A stretch of DNA of 64,000 nt from Odobenus rosmarus divergens (GCF_000321225.1 NW_004450323.1:4410342-4474341); one strand, 5' to 3'; positions 23,899-36,129 are shown, counted from the stretch's first letter. Notes: generated by a model from the sequence alone, not told the origin. Made by a program: numbers and translations.

Positions 23899-23904
23899 AA
23901 TAAA
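23899..23904 (+). terminator. LTR polyadenylation signal
   Basis: AATAAA at the expected R-region position, followed by a pyrimidine-rich stretch ending in the CA of the LTR end. Confidence 0.45.
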
Positions 23905-23976
23905 CCTCCTGTCCTCCAAGATCTCCGAGTGCCGCTTGGTTCTAACTTCGGGCGATCCAGTCCAGGTTCCCTAACA

Positions 23977-24469
23977 TTTGGGCAACCTCTGAGATTCCTC
24001 CTAGGTCCCCAATTCTGGAGATTCTGTACTTTATCCTGTTCTTTTTACTAATGTTTGACTTTGAAGATTTAATTTACCAGCTTTCCACCCCCTCTCCCCC
24101 CTGTACCCCTTGGACTGTGAGCTGATTTAGAGATTTTCACATGTGCAGCTCTCAGCAGAGTGTGGTGGGGGGGACCACTGGAGACCGCAGGACTCTCCTT
24201 CCCTGAGGTGTAAGCCTTGTTTCTCAGGCTGCTCTGACATCACTAGCATCTTACCTGATTAGGGGCTGGGTGTGATTAACACTTTATTTGCACATTTCAA
24301 CACCGCAAAGCTAAGAATTGCCACTATTTTACCAGTTCTTCCATGCAACCTTTAGCTCATGGACCAAACTGTTATCTCCATATACTGGAACTTTTACACT
24401 CTTACATTTTAAGACAGGTTGAAGTTACTCATCAGACTAAAGGAAAGGAAGGGTGGAATGCTATATAAA
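23977..24469. other. gene-free stretch after the LTR
   Basis: The first about 20 bp may be a degenerate retroviral primer-binding region. The rest shows no retroviral coding sequence or other feature. Confidence 0.4.
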
Positions 24470-24950
24470 ACCTTGTGTAGGCTGTTATAACAAATGGATT
24501 CCAAAATGTATAATGGCATAAGCATGACAGAAGTTTATTTCTTGTTCATAAGAAAGTACTGGGGAAATTAACAAGTCAGCAGGGACCCCAGTTCAAAGAG
24601 GCTCTTTCATCTGCAATATTCAGCTCCTGAGGTCAACCTAGGGGTTGTCTCCATTGCAGCCAGTTGGAAGAGAAAAGAGCATGGGAAAGTGCCACATGGG
24701 AGGATTTTATGAGATGGGCTAGGAACTAGGAATGGCACACAGCGTTTTCATCAAATTCCTTTGCCGGACTCTGTTACATGGCGGCACCTAATCGCTAGGG
24801 GTCTGGGAAATGTAGTCTTTGGTGAGACACCCCACACAATAGATGGAGGGACATACATTTCCAGCCTTCTGTCACACACTGTACCAAGATCAGATCTGTA
24901 TTCTGGTACTGGCTTTCCTGGTAACTGGCTGGTAATCTTTTCTTATCTGT
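24470..24950. repeat. possible unclassified ancient interspersed repeat
   Basis: gctgttataacaaatggatt then cagaagtttatttcttgttc resembles common ancient mammalian repeats that share a 'gtttatttctt' core. I cannot name the family, and the ends are uncertain. Confidence 0.3.
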
Positions 24951-25003
24951 AGTGGGAGAGTTAAACAGTTGACGTCCACAGTATCTTTTTGCTTTAGAAG
25001 TCT

Positions 25004-25075
25004 GTGTTCCCTCTCTTGCTGTCTCTCTGTCAAATAAATAAATAAAATCTTAAAAAAGAAAAGAAAAGAAAAGAA
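25004..25075 (+). mobile_element. severely 5'-truncated CAN-SINE
   Basis: Only the pyrimidine-rich end, CAAATAAATAAATAAAATCTT and an AAAAG-repeat tail are present. Duplicated target agaagtct lies at 24996-25003 and 25076-25083. Confidence 0.82.
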
Positions 25076-25083
25076 AGAAGTCT

Positions 25084-25914
25084 ATGGCTTCCTATTGCTT
25101 TAAAAAAAAACAAAAACAGTCTTATTCCATGGGAAGGCAGCTAGTTCTTTGGCTGGATGCAGTGAAGATCCTGGCTTAATGCAGCAGAACTTCTCTCATG
25201 CTGAACTTCCATCCTGGCGAAGCTGGCAGCCAAGTTCAGGGGCTCATTTGATCCTATACTGGGATATTCTTCATGGAGCACTCTTGGCTTTGATCTGTGG
25301 GAGGCAGTTCACTGTGCCACAGGGATCTTCTAACTGGGATGTGTGTGCCCCCCAGCATGCATGAAGATTTTCCAAGGGGTGAGGTGTTACAGTTTTAAGG
25401 GAATCAGTTATCTATAACTTTTAATGTTTATATGTTCTTAAAACTGATCGAAGAATATCTACAAAGTATCTTATTAGTTCTCCCTTCTTCCTCTTATAAA
25501 GAAAGGTCTCTTGCTTACTCATGCTGATTCTTGCATAGCTCACTGTTCCAAGTGGAAGAACGTCAAGGGCACCAAAGTGGTTTTTTGAAATAATTGGCAT
25601 CACTTATATTCAAGATATTAAACATGCTTCCTCCATCTATCTCAGTAGGAGATACATTTCTAATAAAAATTTTACTTTATATGTTTAATAAAAATATGCA
25701 TGAATTTATGTTCTTTTGATCAATGATGTACTATTAATCATTGTAAAGACAACTAAGAGTATATTATTTAATGTATAACCTTGTAGTCACAGAAATAAAA
25801 TTTATATTTTATTTATATACAAAATAATTTGAAATTTAAAGCTATTTTACATTAAGATAAAACTCTGTTGCAAAGGTGAAACAAACACAATTTCAAGGAG
25901 ATAAAGGAACAATT
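25084..25914. other. gene-free stretch, nothing recognised
   Basis: Strongly AT-rich from about 25610 to 25860. No supported feature. Confidence 0.4.
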
Positions 25915-26135
25915 ATGTGCTTGAGATATAGTGATAATTGAGACAGACTCTGCTTTCATGGATGAATCTTCCATTGGGGGAGGCAGAATGTAAATGAATA
26001 CATTAGTAAATGTGCAAGACAATTTCAAGTCATGATAGGTACTATGAAGAAGTAAACAGGGTGGTCCGTCCAGGAAAGCCTCTCAGAGGAGGTGACATTT
26101 GGTACATGTACAGAAGATGTGGTCTCTGTTTTTGA
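25915..26135 (-). repeat. L2, antisense
   Basis: gacagactctgctttcatgg, tccattgggggaggcagaat, aggtactatgaagaagtaaa and tctcagaggaggtgacattt follow the antisense L2 3' region. Confidence 0.7.
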
Positions 26136-26420
26136 ACAGATGTATCCTTCCAGTTGCAGGGAAGGAGCAGTGGGAAGGAGAGCACAGCTTCTTTCCATTA
26201 AAGAAGATCTTGTGCACATGTATTTTAAATGGATGCTGTTGAGGATCAAATTGCTGTGGTATTTACATTCCACTGGATACATTTAAAAGAGTGATCTCAG
26301 TTTTATTTTAAAATATTTCAAATATTTCTAAACTTACCAGGTACCAGATATTACATCATCTGAAACTATTTAAATTTACAATGAAATATTTTTATATCAA
26401 TTTAAAATGTATGAGTGGCA

Positions 26421-26615
26421 GGGCGCCTGGGTGGCTCAGTCAGTTAAGTGTCTGTCTTCGGCTGAGGTCCTGATCCCAGGGTCCTGGGATTGAGATCGAG
26501 CCCTACATCGGGCTCCCTGCTCAGCAGGGGAGTCTCCCTCTGCTCGTGTGCTCTCTCTTTCACTCTCTCTTGCTCACTCTCTCTCTCAAATAAATAAATA
26601 AAATCTTAAAGAAAT
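26421..26615 (+). mobile_element. CAN-SINE
   Basis: Plus-strand copy from gggcgcctgggtggctcagt to the AAATAAATAAATAAAATCTT tail. Target duplications aaaatgtatgagtggca and aaaatgtataagtggca flank it. Confidence 0.95.
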
Positions 26616-26692
26616 AAAATGTATAAGTGGCAAAATAGTTTATCATGATTTTTTGAGGTATACGTGAGCAAAGAATTTTAAGACCTTTGGCT

Positions 26693-27145
26693 AGTGGCTT
26701 AGAATATGGGCTTTGAATTTAGGCCACTGGGGTTGGAATCGTGGATCCACTATTCTGGTTGTAGAAATAAAAAGTCAGTTCTGTAAGCTGCAGTGTCTGC
26801 ATCTATAAAACAGTACCTTCCTGGGGGCGCCTGGGTGGCTCAGTCGGTTGAACATCCAACTCTTGGTTTCGGCTCAGGTCATGATCTCAGGGTCGGGGGA
26901 TCGAGCCCCACCTCAGTCTCCGCGCTCAGCATTGGAGCCGGCTTGTCCCTCTCCCTCTAGTCCTCCCCCGTGCTCTCTCTTTCTCTCTCTCTCTCAAATA
27001 AATAACAAATAGATAAAATCTTTAAAACCAAAAACCAAAAACAAAACAGTACGTTCCTTGCATAGAGGAAAATTTGAAGTTTAAGTGAATCATGCATGTA
27101 AAGTGCTTAGCTTAGAACAAGGACTCAATATATTATCAATATTAT
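26693..27145 (+). repeat. MIR split by a CAN-SINE
   Basis: The left half (about 26693-26823) has the sense MIR head and core, the right half (about 27043-27145) the tail (gtaaagtgcttagcttagaa, caaggactcaata). The SINE at 26824-27042 separates them. Confidence 0.75.
26824..27042 (+). mobile_element. CAN-SINE inside a MIR
   Basis: Complete copy from ggggcgcctgggtggctcag to an A-rich tail interrupted by C. Target duplications aaaacagtaccttcctg and aaaacagtacgttccttg. Confidence 0.95.
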
Positions 27146-27289
27146 AGCTTTACTATCAACTAGGTAGGGCTGATCCAACTCTCATATGGTTGCTGAGCAA
27201 GCTGAAAGGCATACCATCGCACCTAGTTCTTTGCTGATCCGGGGTAGCAGCACCTGGAGGCAAACCCTACCATTCATGCAGTTCTTTCC

Positions 27290-27490
27290 TGATTGTTTCA
27301 TGTGTCACGATCCAATGCAAGTTATTATTTTTCCTGTTTTACTGATATGGAGGCTGATGCTCAAATGGTTGAATAACATATTGAAAATCACTCAGCTGGA
27401 AAAGGTAGGGCTTGTAATGATGGAGCTGCAATTATAACTAAGTCTTCATAATTCTAAAACATATTCTTTTATTGATATACTATACTGCCT
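27290..27490 (-). repeat. MIR, antisense, weak
   Basis: cctgttttactgatatggagg, gaaaatcactcagctggaaa and a gcaattataactaagtcttc segment match antisense MIR order with much divergence. Confidence 0.5.
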
Positions 27491-28599
27491 CTGTGATGAT
27501 ATGTGCTTCTCTGCTTTACCCCAAGCTCTGAGCTCAAAGACCATATTGTGTTTCTATTCTAAATGCTAGTGCTGCTGGCCCAGTAGTCGGTATTTATTGT
27601 TTGACAGTCCAAGCAGAACATATGTTGAGACACTTGCCAAGAGGGCCTGCACGTCTGCTGGCCTGGCTCTGACTACCTGTGGTCTCTACTCCTTAAAAGT
27701 GAGGAGAGAAGTCCAAGGAAATAAGATTTTTCCTTCTCTCTTCTTCAGTGCACATGGATCCCTCTCTAGGGCATAGTGAGATACAATCACCAGGAGAGTA
27801 GCCTCTCCCTGGGGAAGAAGCTGATGGCTTTATCTCCTCATGCCCCCGTGTGGCTTTATCTTTGGTTTTTCTTTGTCTCTTTTAAGGCTGGGGAGGGGGG
27901 CTTTATGCGACACACCCAGGGTTATTAGGGAAGAAGTAAATGTTTGCAAAGGGAAGGAGACGTTACAAGCCAGCTCACAGGGTCTGGCAGGGTGGAGAGA
28001 GGAGAAGCTGAATGAAGATGGTGTTAAAAGAAGAGAAGATTTAGAATAGCCTCGGGGAAGGGGTAAGAAAAGAAACTGGAGGATGAATATAAAGTATGGT
28101 AGAAAAATTCACCTTAAAAAAACAGAGTCTACCAGAAGCAAAAGGAAAGATTCACTAAGATATATAGCAGAAGAGAAAATGTGAAATGAAGGGAAAAATA
28201 CAGCTGATAAATCACCAGGGAGATACAGCAAGGCCCTTAAAAATCATCAGTGGAAAACTTAATACCAAAATATAAGAGTAAAAAAAAAAAAAATACTTGC
28301 AAATACAGAGCTTGCCTGTGTGTGGCTCATAAAAAATTTACCACAGAAAAATCAACTCCTTTACCTCTGGCACCCGCACAAACATGTGTGCCCTGAAATA
28401 AAATCTTTCATGCCCCCTGGTACTCCCACTTCAAACACAAACTTTGTTGCCATTCTTCTGTTTCATTCCCACTGGCCCCAAACCACATATGCCCCTGTAA
28501 GAACTGACCCAGAGGTACTGCCAACATGCCAAGATTGCATCCTGGGGTTGCCTTCTTCTGGCAAAGGATCAGTTTGCTTCAGCTGTTCATTTCCCCCAT
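27491..28599. other. gene-free stretch, nothing recognised
   Basis: Purine-rich 27950-28280 with an A-run at about 28281. The 96-codon frame at 28320-28610 has no recognisable domain. Confidence 0.4.
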
Positions 28600-28730
28600 C
28601 ATACTACTGATGTGTCCGTATTACAAGTATTTAATTGGCAATCTCCCTTCCTTCATTTGAAGGCCCTTCAAGTCAGGGACTGTGACTGTTTTGCTTATGT
28701 AATATTCCCAGGACTCCAATATGTGTGGAG
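28600..28730 (+). repeat. L2 fragment
   Basis: catttgaaggcccttcaagt, cagggactgtgactgttttg and attcccaggactccaat resemble the L2 3' region. Confidence 0.5.
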
Positions 28731-28899
28731 AATGGATTGGATAGGGAGGAAGTAGGAGTTTATGTAGTGATTCTAAGGAAGAAATAGTCTTGGTAAGAGT
28801 GAAAGGTGCCTTGCTTTGGGAGTAGGAAGGTGCAGCATAGGAAAGTGTTTGAGACTTTCAAGACATATGTTGCAATGACAGAGCAGGACTCAGTGATTG

Positions 28900-29089
28900 A
28901 TTGGATGTGGGTACCAAGCAAGGCAGGGGTGTCAAGGATGATCTGGACAGAGCTCTGAATGGGTGGTGGTGTAATTGTCTACAACAGAGGACACAAGAGG
29001 AGGAGGAAGTTTAGGAAGGAAATTAAAAAGCTGAGATGTCCAAGTGAAGAGGTTGAGTTGGCAGTTGAGTTGGACATCAAATTGGTGTC
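28900..29089 (-). repeat. L2 fragment, antisense
   Basis: gtgtcaaggatgatctggac and gagatgtccaagtgaagagg occur in the order of antisense L2 internal sequence. Confidence 0.45.
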
Positions 29090-29735
29090 CCCTTATCCCA
29101 GTTCTCTAGACCTGACTTTTTTCCTGATTCCACATCTTTATTTCCAGCTGGAAGAGCTACAGGCTGTTCACACTCAGCATGTCCAAATTCAGTTTATCAT
29201 CTTCCTCTGAAGCCTGGTTCTTTTCCTGTAATCCCAGTCATTCAGCAGGAATTACAGTTTCCTGCTTCCTCTGTCTCTTTCTGACCTGCAAATCCAAAAC
29301 ACCCATGCTGTGTCAATCTCTTTGGTTTGTATAGTTCTTGGTTCTCTTCTCTCATTTCCATTTCTACTGCTTTACAAATGCTCATTTTACCCCTGCTCAT
29401 TTTAATAGCTTCAAATTTGTCTCCCTGACACTAAATAAGCATAAATTTCAAACTCCATCATATGTCAGCAAACATATGATGTTTGCTTTCCCTTCCAGCC
29501 TCTGCATATCTGCATATACCAATCTTACCTTCTTCCCTCTACCACTCAGCAACCCAACCTTTGGACAACATACCGTTATCCAAATGTGTGATACTCTCTA
29601 ATTTGTGCACCTTACACATGTTGTTACCTCTCTTCAGAATGAACTTTCTCCACCCAGCTACCTTGCCTGCAATTTTCTCAGCTTTCTCAGCTTGTCCCTC
29701 CCACCCCATTCTTTGGTCCATTTAATGTTACCTTT
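29090..29735 (+). repeat. L2 fragment
   Basis: tttccagctggaagagctac, cactcagcatgtccaaattc, ccttccagcctctgcatatc and gaatgaactttctccaccc follow L2 sense order. The overlapping frames at 29338-29725 are repeat artefacts. Confidence 0.55.
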
Positions 29736-29739
29736 AATG

Positions 29740-31033
29740 AAAAGACAACATACTGAATGGGAGATGATATTTGTAAATCATATATCTGATAAAAGATTAA
29801 TATCAAAATATATAAAGAACTCATACAACTCAATAGTACAAAAAAATCTGATTTAAAAATGGACAGAGGATCTAAATAGACATTTTTCCAAAGAAGACAT
29901 ACAGGTGGTGAACAAGCACATGAAAACATGCTCAACATCACTAATGATCAGGGAAATGCAAATCGAAACCACAGTGAGATATCATTCCATACCTGTTAGA
30001 ATAGTTATTATCAAAAAGACAAGAAATAACAACTGTTGGTGAGGATGTGGAGAAAGGGGAACCCTCTTGTACTGTCAGTGGGAATGTAAATTGGTACAGC
30101 CAATTTGTTTGAGGTTCCTCTAACAATTAAAAATAGAACCTCTGGGCATTTATCTGAAGAAAATGAAAATACTAACTTAAAAAGATATATGCACTCCATA
30201 TTCTTTTTTTTTTAAAGATTTTATTTATTTATTTGAGAGAGTGAGAATGAGAGAGAGAGGGAGAGAGAGCACATGAGAGGGGGGAGGGTCAGAGGGAGAA
30301 GTAGACTCCCCGCTGAGCAGGGATCCCGATGCGGGGACTCGATCCCGGGACCCCAGGATCATGACCTGAGCCAAAGGCAGTCGCTCAACCTACTGAGCCA
30401 CCCAGGCGCCCGCACCCCATATTCTTTGTAGCATTATTTACAATAGCCAACATATGGAAACAACATAAGTGTCCATCATTAATGGATGAATAAATAAAGA
30501 ATGTTTATATATGTGCGTGTGTGAAAGAGAGAGAGACAGAGAGAGAATGGAATATTATTTAGTCATAAAAAGCAGGAAATCTTGCCATTTGTAACAACAT
30601 GGATAGACCCTGAGGACATTATGTTAATAAGCGAAATAAGTCAAACAGAGAAGAACAAATACCAAATGATTCCACTTATATGTGGGATCTAAATACATAG
30701 ATACAGATGACAGATTGGTGGTTGTGAGAGGCAGGGGCCTGAGGGTGGGTGAAATGGGTGAAGAAGGTCAAAAGTTACAAACTTCCAGTTATAAAATAAA
30801 TAAGTCATGGGGATGTAGTGTACAGCGTGGTGACTGTAGTTAATAATACTGTATTTTATATCTGAGGGTTGCTAGGAGAGTTGATCTTAAAAGTTCTCAT
30901 CACAAAAAAAAAACTATGCATGGTGACATGTTAATTAGACTTATTTGATGATCATTTTGCAATATATACAAATATTGTACACCTGAAACTAATATAATGT
31001 TATATGTCAATTATACCTCAACTAAATAAAAGA
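29740..31033 (+). mobile_element. old L1, 3' end of ORF2 plus 3' UTR, split by a SINE
   Basis: Sense L1 with degenerate ORF2 end (agacatttttccaaagaaga, aatgcaaatcgaaaccacag, ggtgaggatgtggagaaagg) and 3' UTR (ggtgactgtagttaataata, caatatatacaaatattgta) ending in cctcaactaaataaa. Reading frames are broken. Interrupted at 30207-30411. Confidence 0.9.
30207..30411 (-). mobile_element. CAN-SINE, antisense, inside the L1
   Basis: Full antisense copy. Target duplications gcactccatattctt and gcaccccatattctt flank it. Confidence 0.95.
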
Positions 31034-31214
31034 AGAAAAATGATGATACTATGAAACCAGAATGAATTTTAGATGGCAGGATTAGTTTTATTCCTGGTTT
31101 ACCCGGTCTTTCACCCGTTCTTTTTTGAGAGTTTATAATTTAACTTGAAAGGATCATGGATGTTGGAAAGTTCTACCTGTGAAAAGCCCAATTTGGACTT
31201 AGTGAACTAACCCC

Positions 31215-31415
31215 GTAATTAAGAACATGTTTGGCTGTTAGATGAACCTAGGCTTGAATTTTCGCTCTATCACTACAACCTTTTATGTGACCTCGGGTAC
31301 TGTACTTAATCTTTCTAAAGTTTACTTTCCATAATGAAAAGTGGGAGTACAAATACCTGCTTTGCAGGTTTGTGGAGATTGTATGAGGCAACACATGTTC
31401 AATACTCAATAATGA
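31215..31415 (+). repeat. MIR
   Basis: gaacctaggcttgaattttcg, ctctatcactacaacctttt, tgtgacctcgggtactgtac, gtttgtggagattgtatgag in MIR order. Confidence 0.7.
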
Positions 31416-31564
31416 GATTTTTGAATTAGAAGCATGACAAGGGTTTCCTCCCCATATTGATACCCGATTACTCTGGCAGGGGATTTCTTTCAAGCTTCTG
31501 AGACAACAGTGCAATAAATAAGCTCTGCATCCTCAGGGCAGTCAGATGCTAAGCACCAAGAAGG

Positions 31565-31903
31565 CTATAGCACTGCATGAAGTTCATTGAGTATGGCAGG
31601 GATGTTGAGTAGAATCAGTGGAAAATCTGGCTTGTGCTTTTGCCCTTCAGCCAACTGGTGGAACAACTGGCTAGCAATTTGCTGAGATGCCACTTTTTTG
31701 GAGATGCCGCCAAATCCAGGACTACCATGGTTTTCATGCTTATGAGGCAGCCCCTCAATATTTGTGGGAAACAGAGGACAGGTGGAATGGAATCCACAGC
31801 AATTAAGTTGGCTGAGAACATGCTTAGCTCTTTTCTCTTTAAAAAGATTTCTCCCTGAATTGGTATGGATGCTGCACAGAATCTCTAACATATAACAAAG
31901 CAT
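31565..31903 (-). other. unrecognised 112-codon antisense frame, probably not coding
   Basis: Open from ATG at 31903 to a stop at 31565, with a second antisense frame open across 31615-31821 and a sense frame across 31634-31858. The product is His/Lys/Ser-rich with a Gly-rich centre (GSPGFGG near residue 60). No domain, signal peptide or transmembrane stretch is visible. A decayed processed gene copy is possible but I cannot identify a parent. Confidence 0.2.
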
Positions 31904-34454
31904 CTCAAAAAGTCTCTAACATGTCTAGAAAATGCATTTCACATTCTAATCAACCAGTGTTATAAAAAAAAGTTTGTATATTAACCTATGTGCAGGCTGG
32001 GACTAGCTGTATAGTAGTGGCAGTGATGGTCTTGTTGAAGGAGTGTGGGGCATGGAGGATTAGAAGAAGAATCTCCATCTCCAATAAAAATAAAGACAGT
32101 GTAGAATATTTTTTCTTGATTATTATGAGTCTTGAAGGAGAAGTCTGTTTTCTAGAAAGACATCTAGTGTCATAGGAGATCTTCTGTTTAGGACCCTAGT
32201 ATGAAAACTATCTTTACATTTCAGAGAAGTGGAAACAGCCAAAAAGAGAAGAGGCATGGTACATGGAGAAAAGACCAGCAATGATGATGAAATATCAGAG
32301 AAATTGGGACTGATGGTCAGAAAAATTTCCCAAGAGCAAAAAACACCAGGTAGTTGAATACTATCAGATGAAGTGTTGACAAAAACTACCAAACAGAACC
32401 CTGCATTTTGCAGAATTGAGAAGACAGAGATTAGATTTCAGGTGGGTTGAGACAGCCAGACTTTATGAGACAGAATACTGGAAGGGAGGGAGCTATGCTA
32501 AGAAAGAGCATCAGAAATCTGCACATGGGTCCCCTTGAGTCTTTGACTAAATAGAAATTTGTACAAGTATAGGGTGAAACTTCTGGCAAAGAAAAAATTT
32601 TTAGGTGTATGTAAGCTGAACAATTCTAAAGGTCAAACAAGACCAAGAATAATTTAAGTTTTTACCAACATGAAAGAGAGAGAGAGAGATCTCATTCCAC
32701 ATGTAGAATATTTAATAGAGACCTTGTAAAGCTTGAACATTAGTGGGGGACTAAAATAGCCCTAGAGTAAAGAATAACCTAGATCCACACTAAAAATCTT
32801 AGAAATAAGCATGAGGAGAATCAAACTAACCCACAAGAGACTTAATTTCCTGTCAGAGCAATGTCCAACATTTTTTAAAGGAGTTAAAACAAAACCTAGC
32901 ACTTGATGATGCAAAATTTACAATGTTTAGCATCTAAGAAAAAATTGTAAGACACGCAAAAAAAGCAGGAAAATGTGACCCAAAGCCAGGAGAGAAAATC
33001 AGTCAATATCAACAAGCTTAGAGATGACAAGGATAATAAAACTAGCAGACAAAAACATGAAAATAGGTATTATAAATACACTCATTAGGATCAATTATTA
33101 AATTGAAAATATGGACAGGATGAGATGAGAAAAGGAAAACATACAAAGAAACTAAAGGGGACTTTTTATCTGAAATGAAAATTTTACTTGATAAAGGGAT
33201 TAACAATAGAACAGACATGACATTAAAAAAAAGATAAATGAAAGTTGATGATAAAACAATAGAACCTTTTGACAGCATAACAATAGGATCTATCCAAAAT
33301 GAAGCTAACACAAAGAGACAAAAGAATTAAGAAAAATAGACCTGTGGGGAGATATCAAATTGACTAACATGTAACTAGAATCTTTAGAAGTAGGAGAGAG
33401 AGAAAAAGAAAACAGAAATAATATCTAAAGAAATAATGACCAAAGATTTTCCAAACTTTTTGAAAAATATAAACTCAGATTGAAGGAACTCAGCAAACAT
33501 ACATAAGCCAAATACATACTACAAAAACCACACACCAAGAACCTCATAGTCAAACCACAGAAAGCTAGTGTTTCTGAGAAAAATCTGAAAGGTAGGTAGA
33601 GGGAAAAAAAGGATGGAGATATGCAGAGGAACAAAAGATAAGAATTACAATAGACTTTTCTTCAGAAACTATGCAAGTCAGAAGATAGTAGTATATCCTT
33701 AAAGTGCTAGATAAAAGTTTGTCAACCTAGAATTCTAGACTCAGTGAAAATACCTTTAAAACATGAAGATAAAATAAAAGCTTTTTTCAGACAAAAAAGT
33801 CTATGGGAATTTGTGGCCAGCAGACCTGCACTATAAGATCTATAGCTCTTCAGGTAGAAGGAAAATGATACCTGCAGAAAATGTGGATCTACATAAAGGA
33901 ATAAAGAGCTCTGAAAACATGAGGAAGAAGTTTTCTCATTATTTTAAAATTTCTTAAAAGATAATTGGCTGCTTAAACCAATAATAATAATATATTGAGG
34001 GATTTACAACATAGGAAAAAACAAAATGAATGACAACAATAGCATAAAGGACAAGATAGGGAAATGGAGGTATATTATCCCAGTATTCTCACATTGTATG
34101 TGAAGCAGCATAATATTATTTTAAGATAGACAGATATAAGATAAAGATGCATATTGTAAATCCTAGATGAACCTTTAGAAATTAAGAGATACAGTTAAAC
34201 AAACCAATGGTTGTGATAAAATGGAATTTAAAAAGTACTCAATCAAAAAGAAAGCAGGAAAATAGGGAGAAAAACAAAGAATAGATGAGATAAATAGCTA
34301 AACAATAGCAAGATGGTAGGTTTAAACACAACCCTGTCAATAATTTCACTAAATTAAATGGTTTAAACTCTGCACCAAAAAGCTAGAGGTTGTTAGATAA
34401 GATTGTAAAAACCCCGATTGTATGTGGTCTGTAAAAATTTATGTCTATACGAAC

Positions 34455-34672
34455 CGTGAGAGACTGTGGACTCTGAGAAACAAACTCAGGGTTCTAGAGG
34501 GGAGGGGGGTGGGGGATGGGTTAGCCTGGTGATGGGTATTAAGGAGGGCACATACTGCATGGAGCACTGGGTGTTATATGCAAACAATGAATCATGGAAC
34601 ACTACATCAAAAACTAATGATGTAATGTATGGTGACTAACGTAACATAAAATAAAATCAGAAAAATTTTTCT
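34455..34672 (+). mobile_element. young carnivore L1 3' end inserted in the old L1
   Basis: About 218 bp of 3' end: gaaccgtgagagactgtgga, a G-rich run (34499-34519), gcatggagcactgggtgtta, ending aacataaaataaaatcag. Near-duplicated target sequence (aaaaatttatgtctata and aaaaatttttctgtctgtata) flanks it. Confidence 0.9.
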
Positions 34673-35148
34673 GTCTGTATATAAAGATACAAATTAAAAG
34701 GGAGAGGTTGGGAAAAGATAAAGGTGTTTTAACTAAATTAATAGAAAAGGTAGACTTCAGAATAGGAATATTACCAGGAATAAACAGGGATATTTCACAA
34801 TGATATAGGGGTCAGTAAATCAAGAAAGCATAGCAATTCTAAATATGTATGCACCTATTAACTGACTTCAAAATGTTTGAAGCACCAACAGATCTGAAAA
34901 GAGAAAAAGAGAAATCTACAATTATAGTTGCAGTTTTCAGCAATCTTTTCAGTAATTGGTAGAACAAGCAGACAGAAAATAAATAGGGATATGGAAGATT
35001 TAAATGACATTTCAATCAGCGTGGACTAATCGACATTTATAGAACATTCCACACAGCAAATGCAAAATACAGATTCTTTTCTAATATCTAGGGAACATCT
35101 ACCAAGATAGACCACATGCTTAGTCATTAAAAAGTCTCCAGGAATTGT

Positions 35149-35356
35149 ATTTATTTATTTATTTATCTTTAACGATTTTATTTATTTATTTGACAGAGAG
35201 AGAGAGAGCACAAGCAGAGGGAGCAGCAGGCAGAGGGAGAGGGAGAAGCAGACTCCCCACTGAGCAGGGAGCCTGACACGGGCAGGGGCTCGATCCCTGG
35301 GATCATGACCTGAGCCAAAGGCAGATGCTTAACTGACTGAGCCACCCAGGTGTCCC
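35149..35356 (-). mobile_element. CAN-SINE, antisense, in old L1 ORF2
   Basis: Antisense tail (ATTTATTTATTTATC) to head (gactgagccacccaggtgtcc). Target duplications tctccaggaatt at about 35135 and 35357. Confidence 0.94.
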
Positions 35357-36129
35357 TCTCCAGGAATTTTAAATGATTGAAATCATATGTAGTATGTTCC
35401 CTGATCACAATAAATTAAATTAGACATAAGTAATAGAAAGATACACAAAAAAAATCCCAAAACATTTGGAAATTAAGCAGCATAGTTCTAAATGATGTAT
35501 AGTTCAAAGAAGAAATTACACAAAAGTTGGAAATATTTTGGGCTGAATGTAAAGAAAACTCACATTACCAAAATTTGTGAAATGCAATTTAAAGGGAAAT
35601 GTATAGGTTTAAAGCTTATATTACAAAAGGATAAATCTCTACATGCATCAGTCTAAGCTTCAACCTTAAGCTAGAAATACAGGAGAAAATTAAACGCCAA
35701 ATCAGTAGGGAACAAATAATAAATCAATGAAATAGAACACAGAAAGATAATAAAGAACATCAATGAAATCAAAAGCTGATTCTTTGAAAAGACCAATATA
35801 ATAAATAAACCTCTAATTGTATTAATCAAGAAACAAAAAGGATACATATATTACCAATATCAGTAATGAAAAGTGGGCTATCTCTAAGATTCTACACACA
35901 TTGAAAAGGTAACCAATGGAGTGTTACAAACAACTTGATGCCAGTGAACTCTGCAACCTGTATGAAATACACAAATTCCTTGAAAGAATTTATATTCTAT
36001 TCTATTTCAGAAATCAATAAATCTAAATATCAATTAAAGACATTAATTCACAATTAGAAACCTTTCCACAAAGAAATTTGTGGGCCCAGATGCCTTAACT
36101 GGTGAATTGCATCAAACACTCAAGGAATA

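Larger units (their letters stand above)
23686..23976 (+). mobile_element. LTR of an endogenous retrovirus (class I / gammaretrovirus-like), solo or nearly so
   Basis: A GC-richer block with LTR architecture. It probably opens with TG (23686) and has a TATAAA box at 23825-23830. About 75 bp further is the poly(A) signal AATAAA (23899-23904), followed by a pyrimidine-rich, U5-like segment ending in CA at 23976. The next bases, tttgggcaacctctgag, sit where a primer-binding site starts in gammaretroviruses (TTTGG directly after CA); tRNA-Arg-like is the nearest guess, and it is degenerate. No gag, pol or env coding sequence follows. The left end is estimated, and no target duplication was confirmed. 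Confidence 0.55.

Noticed and set aside
29338..29856. Cluster of overlapping frames
   Set aside because: All fall in L2 and the start of an L1 fragment.
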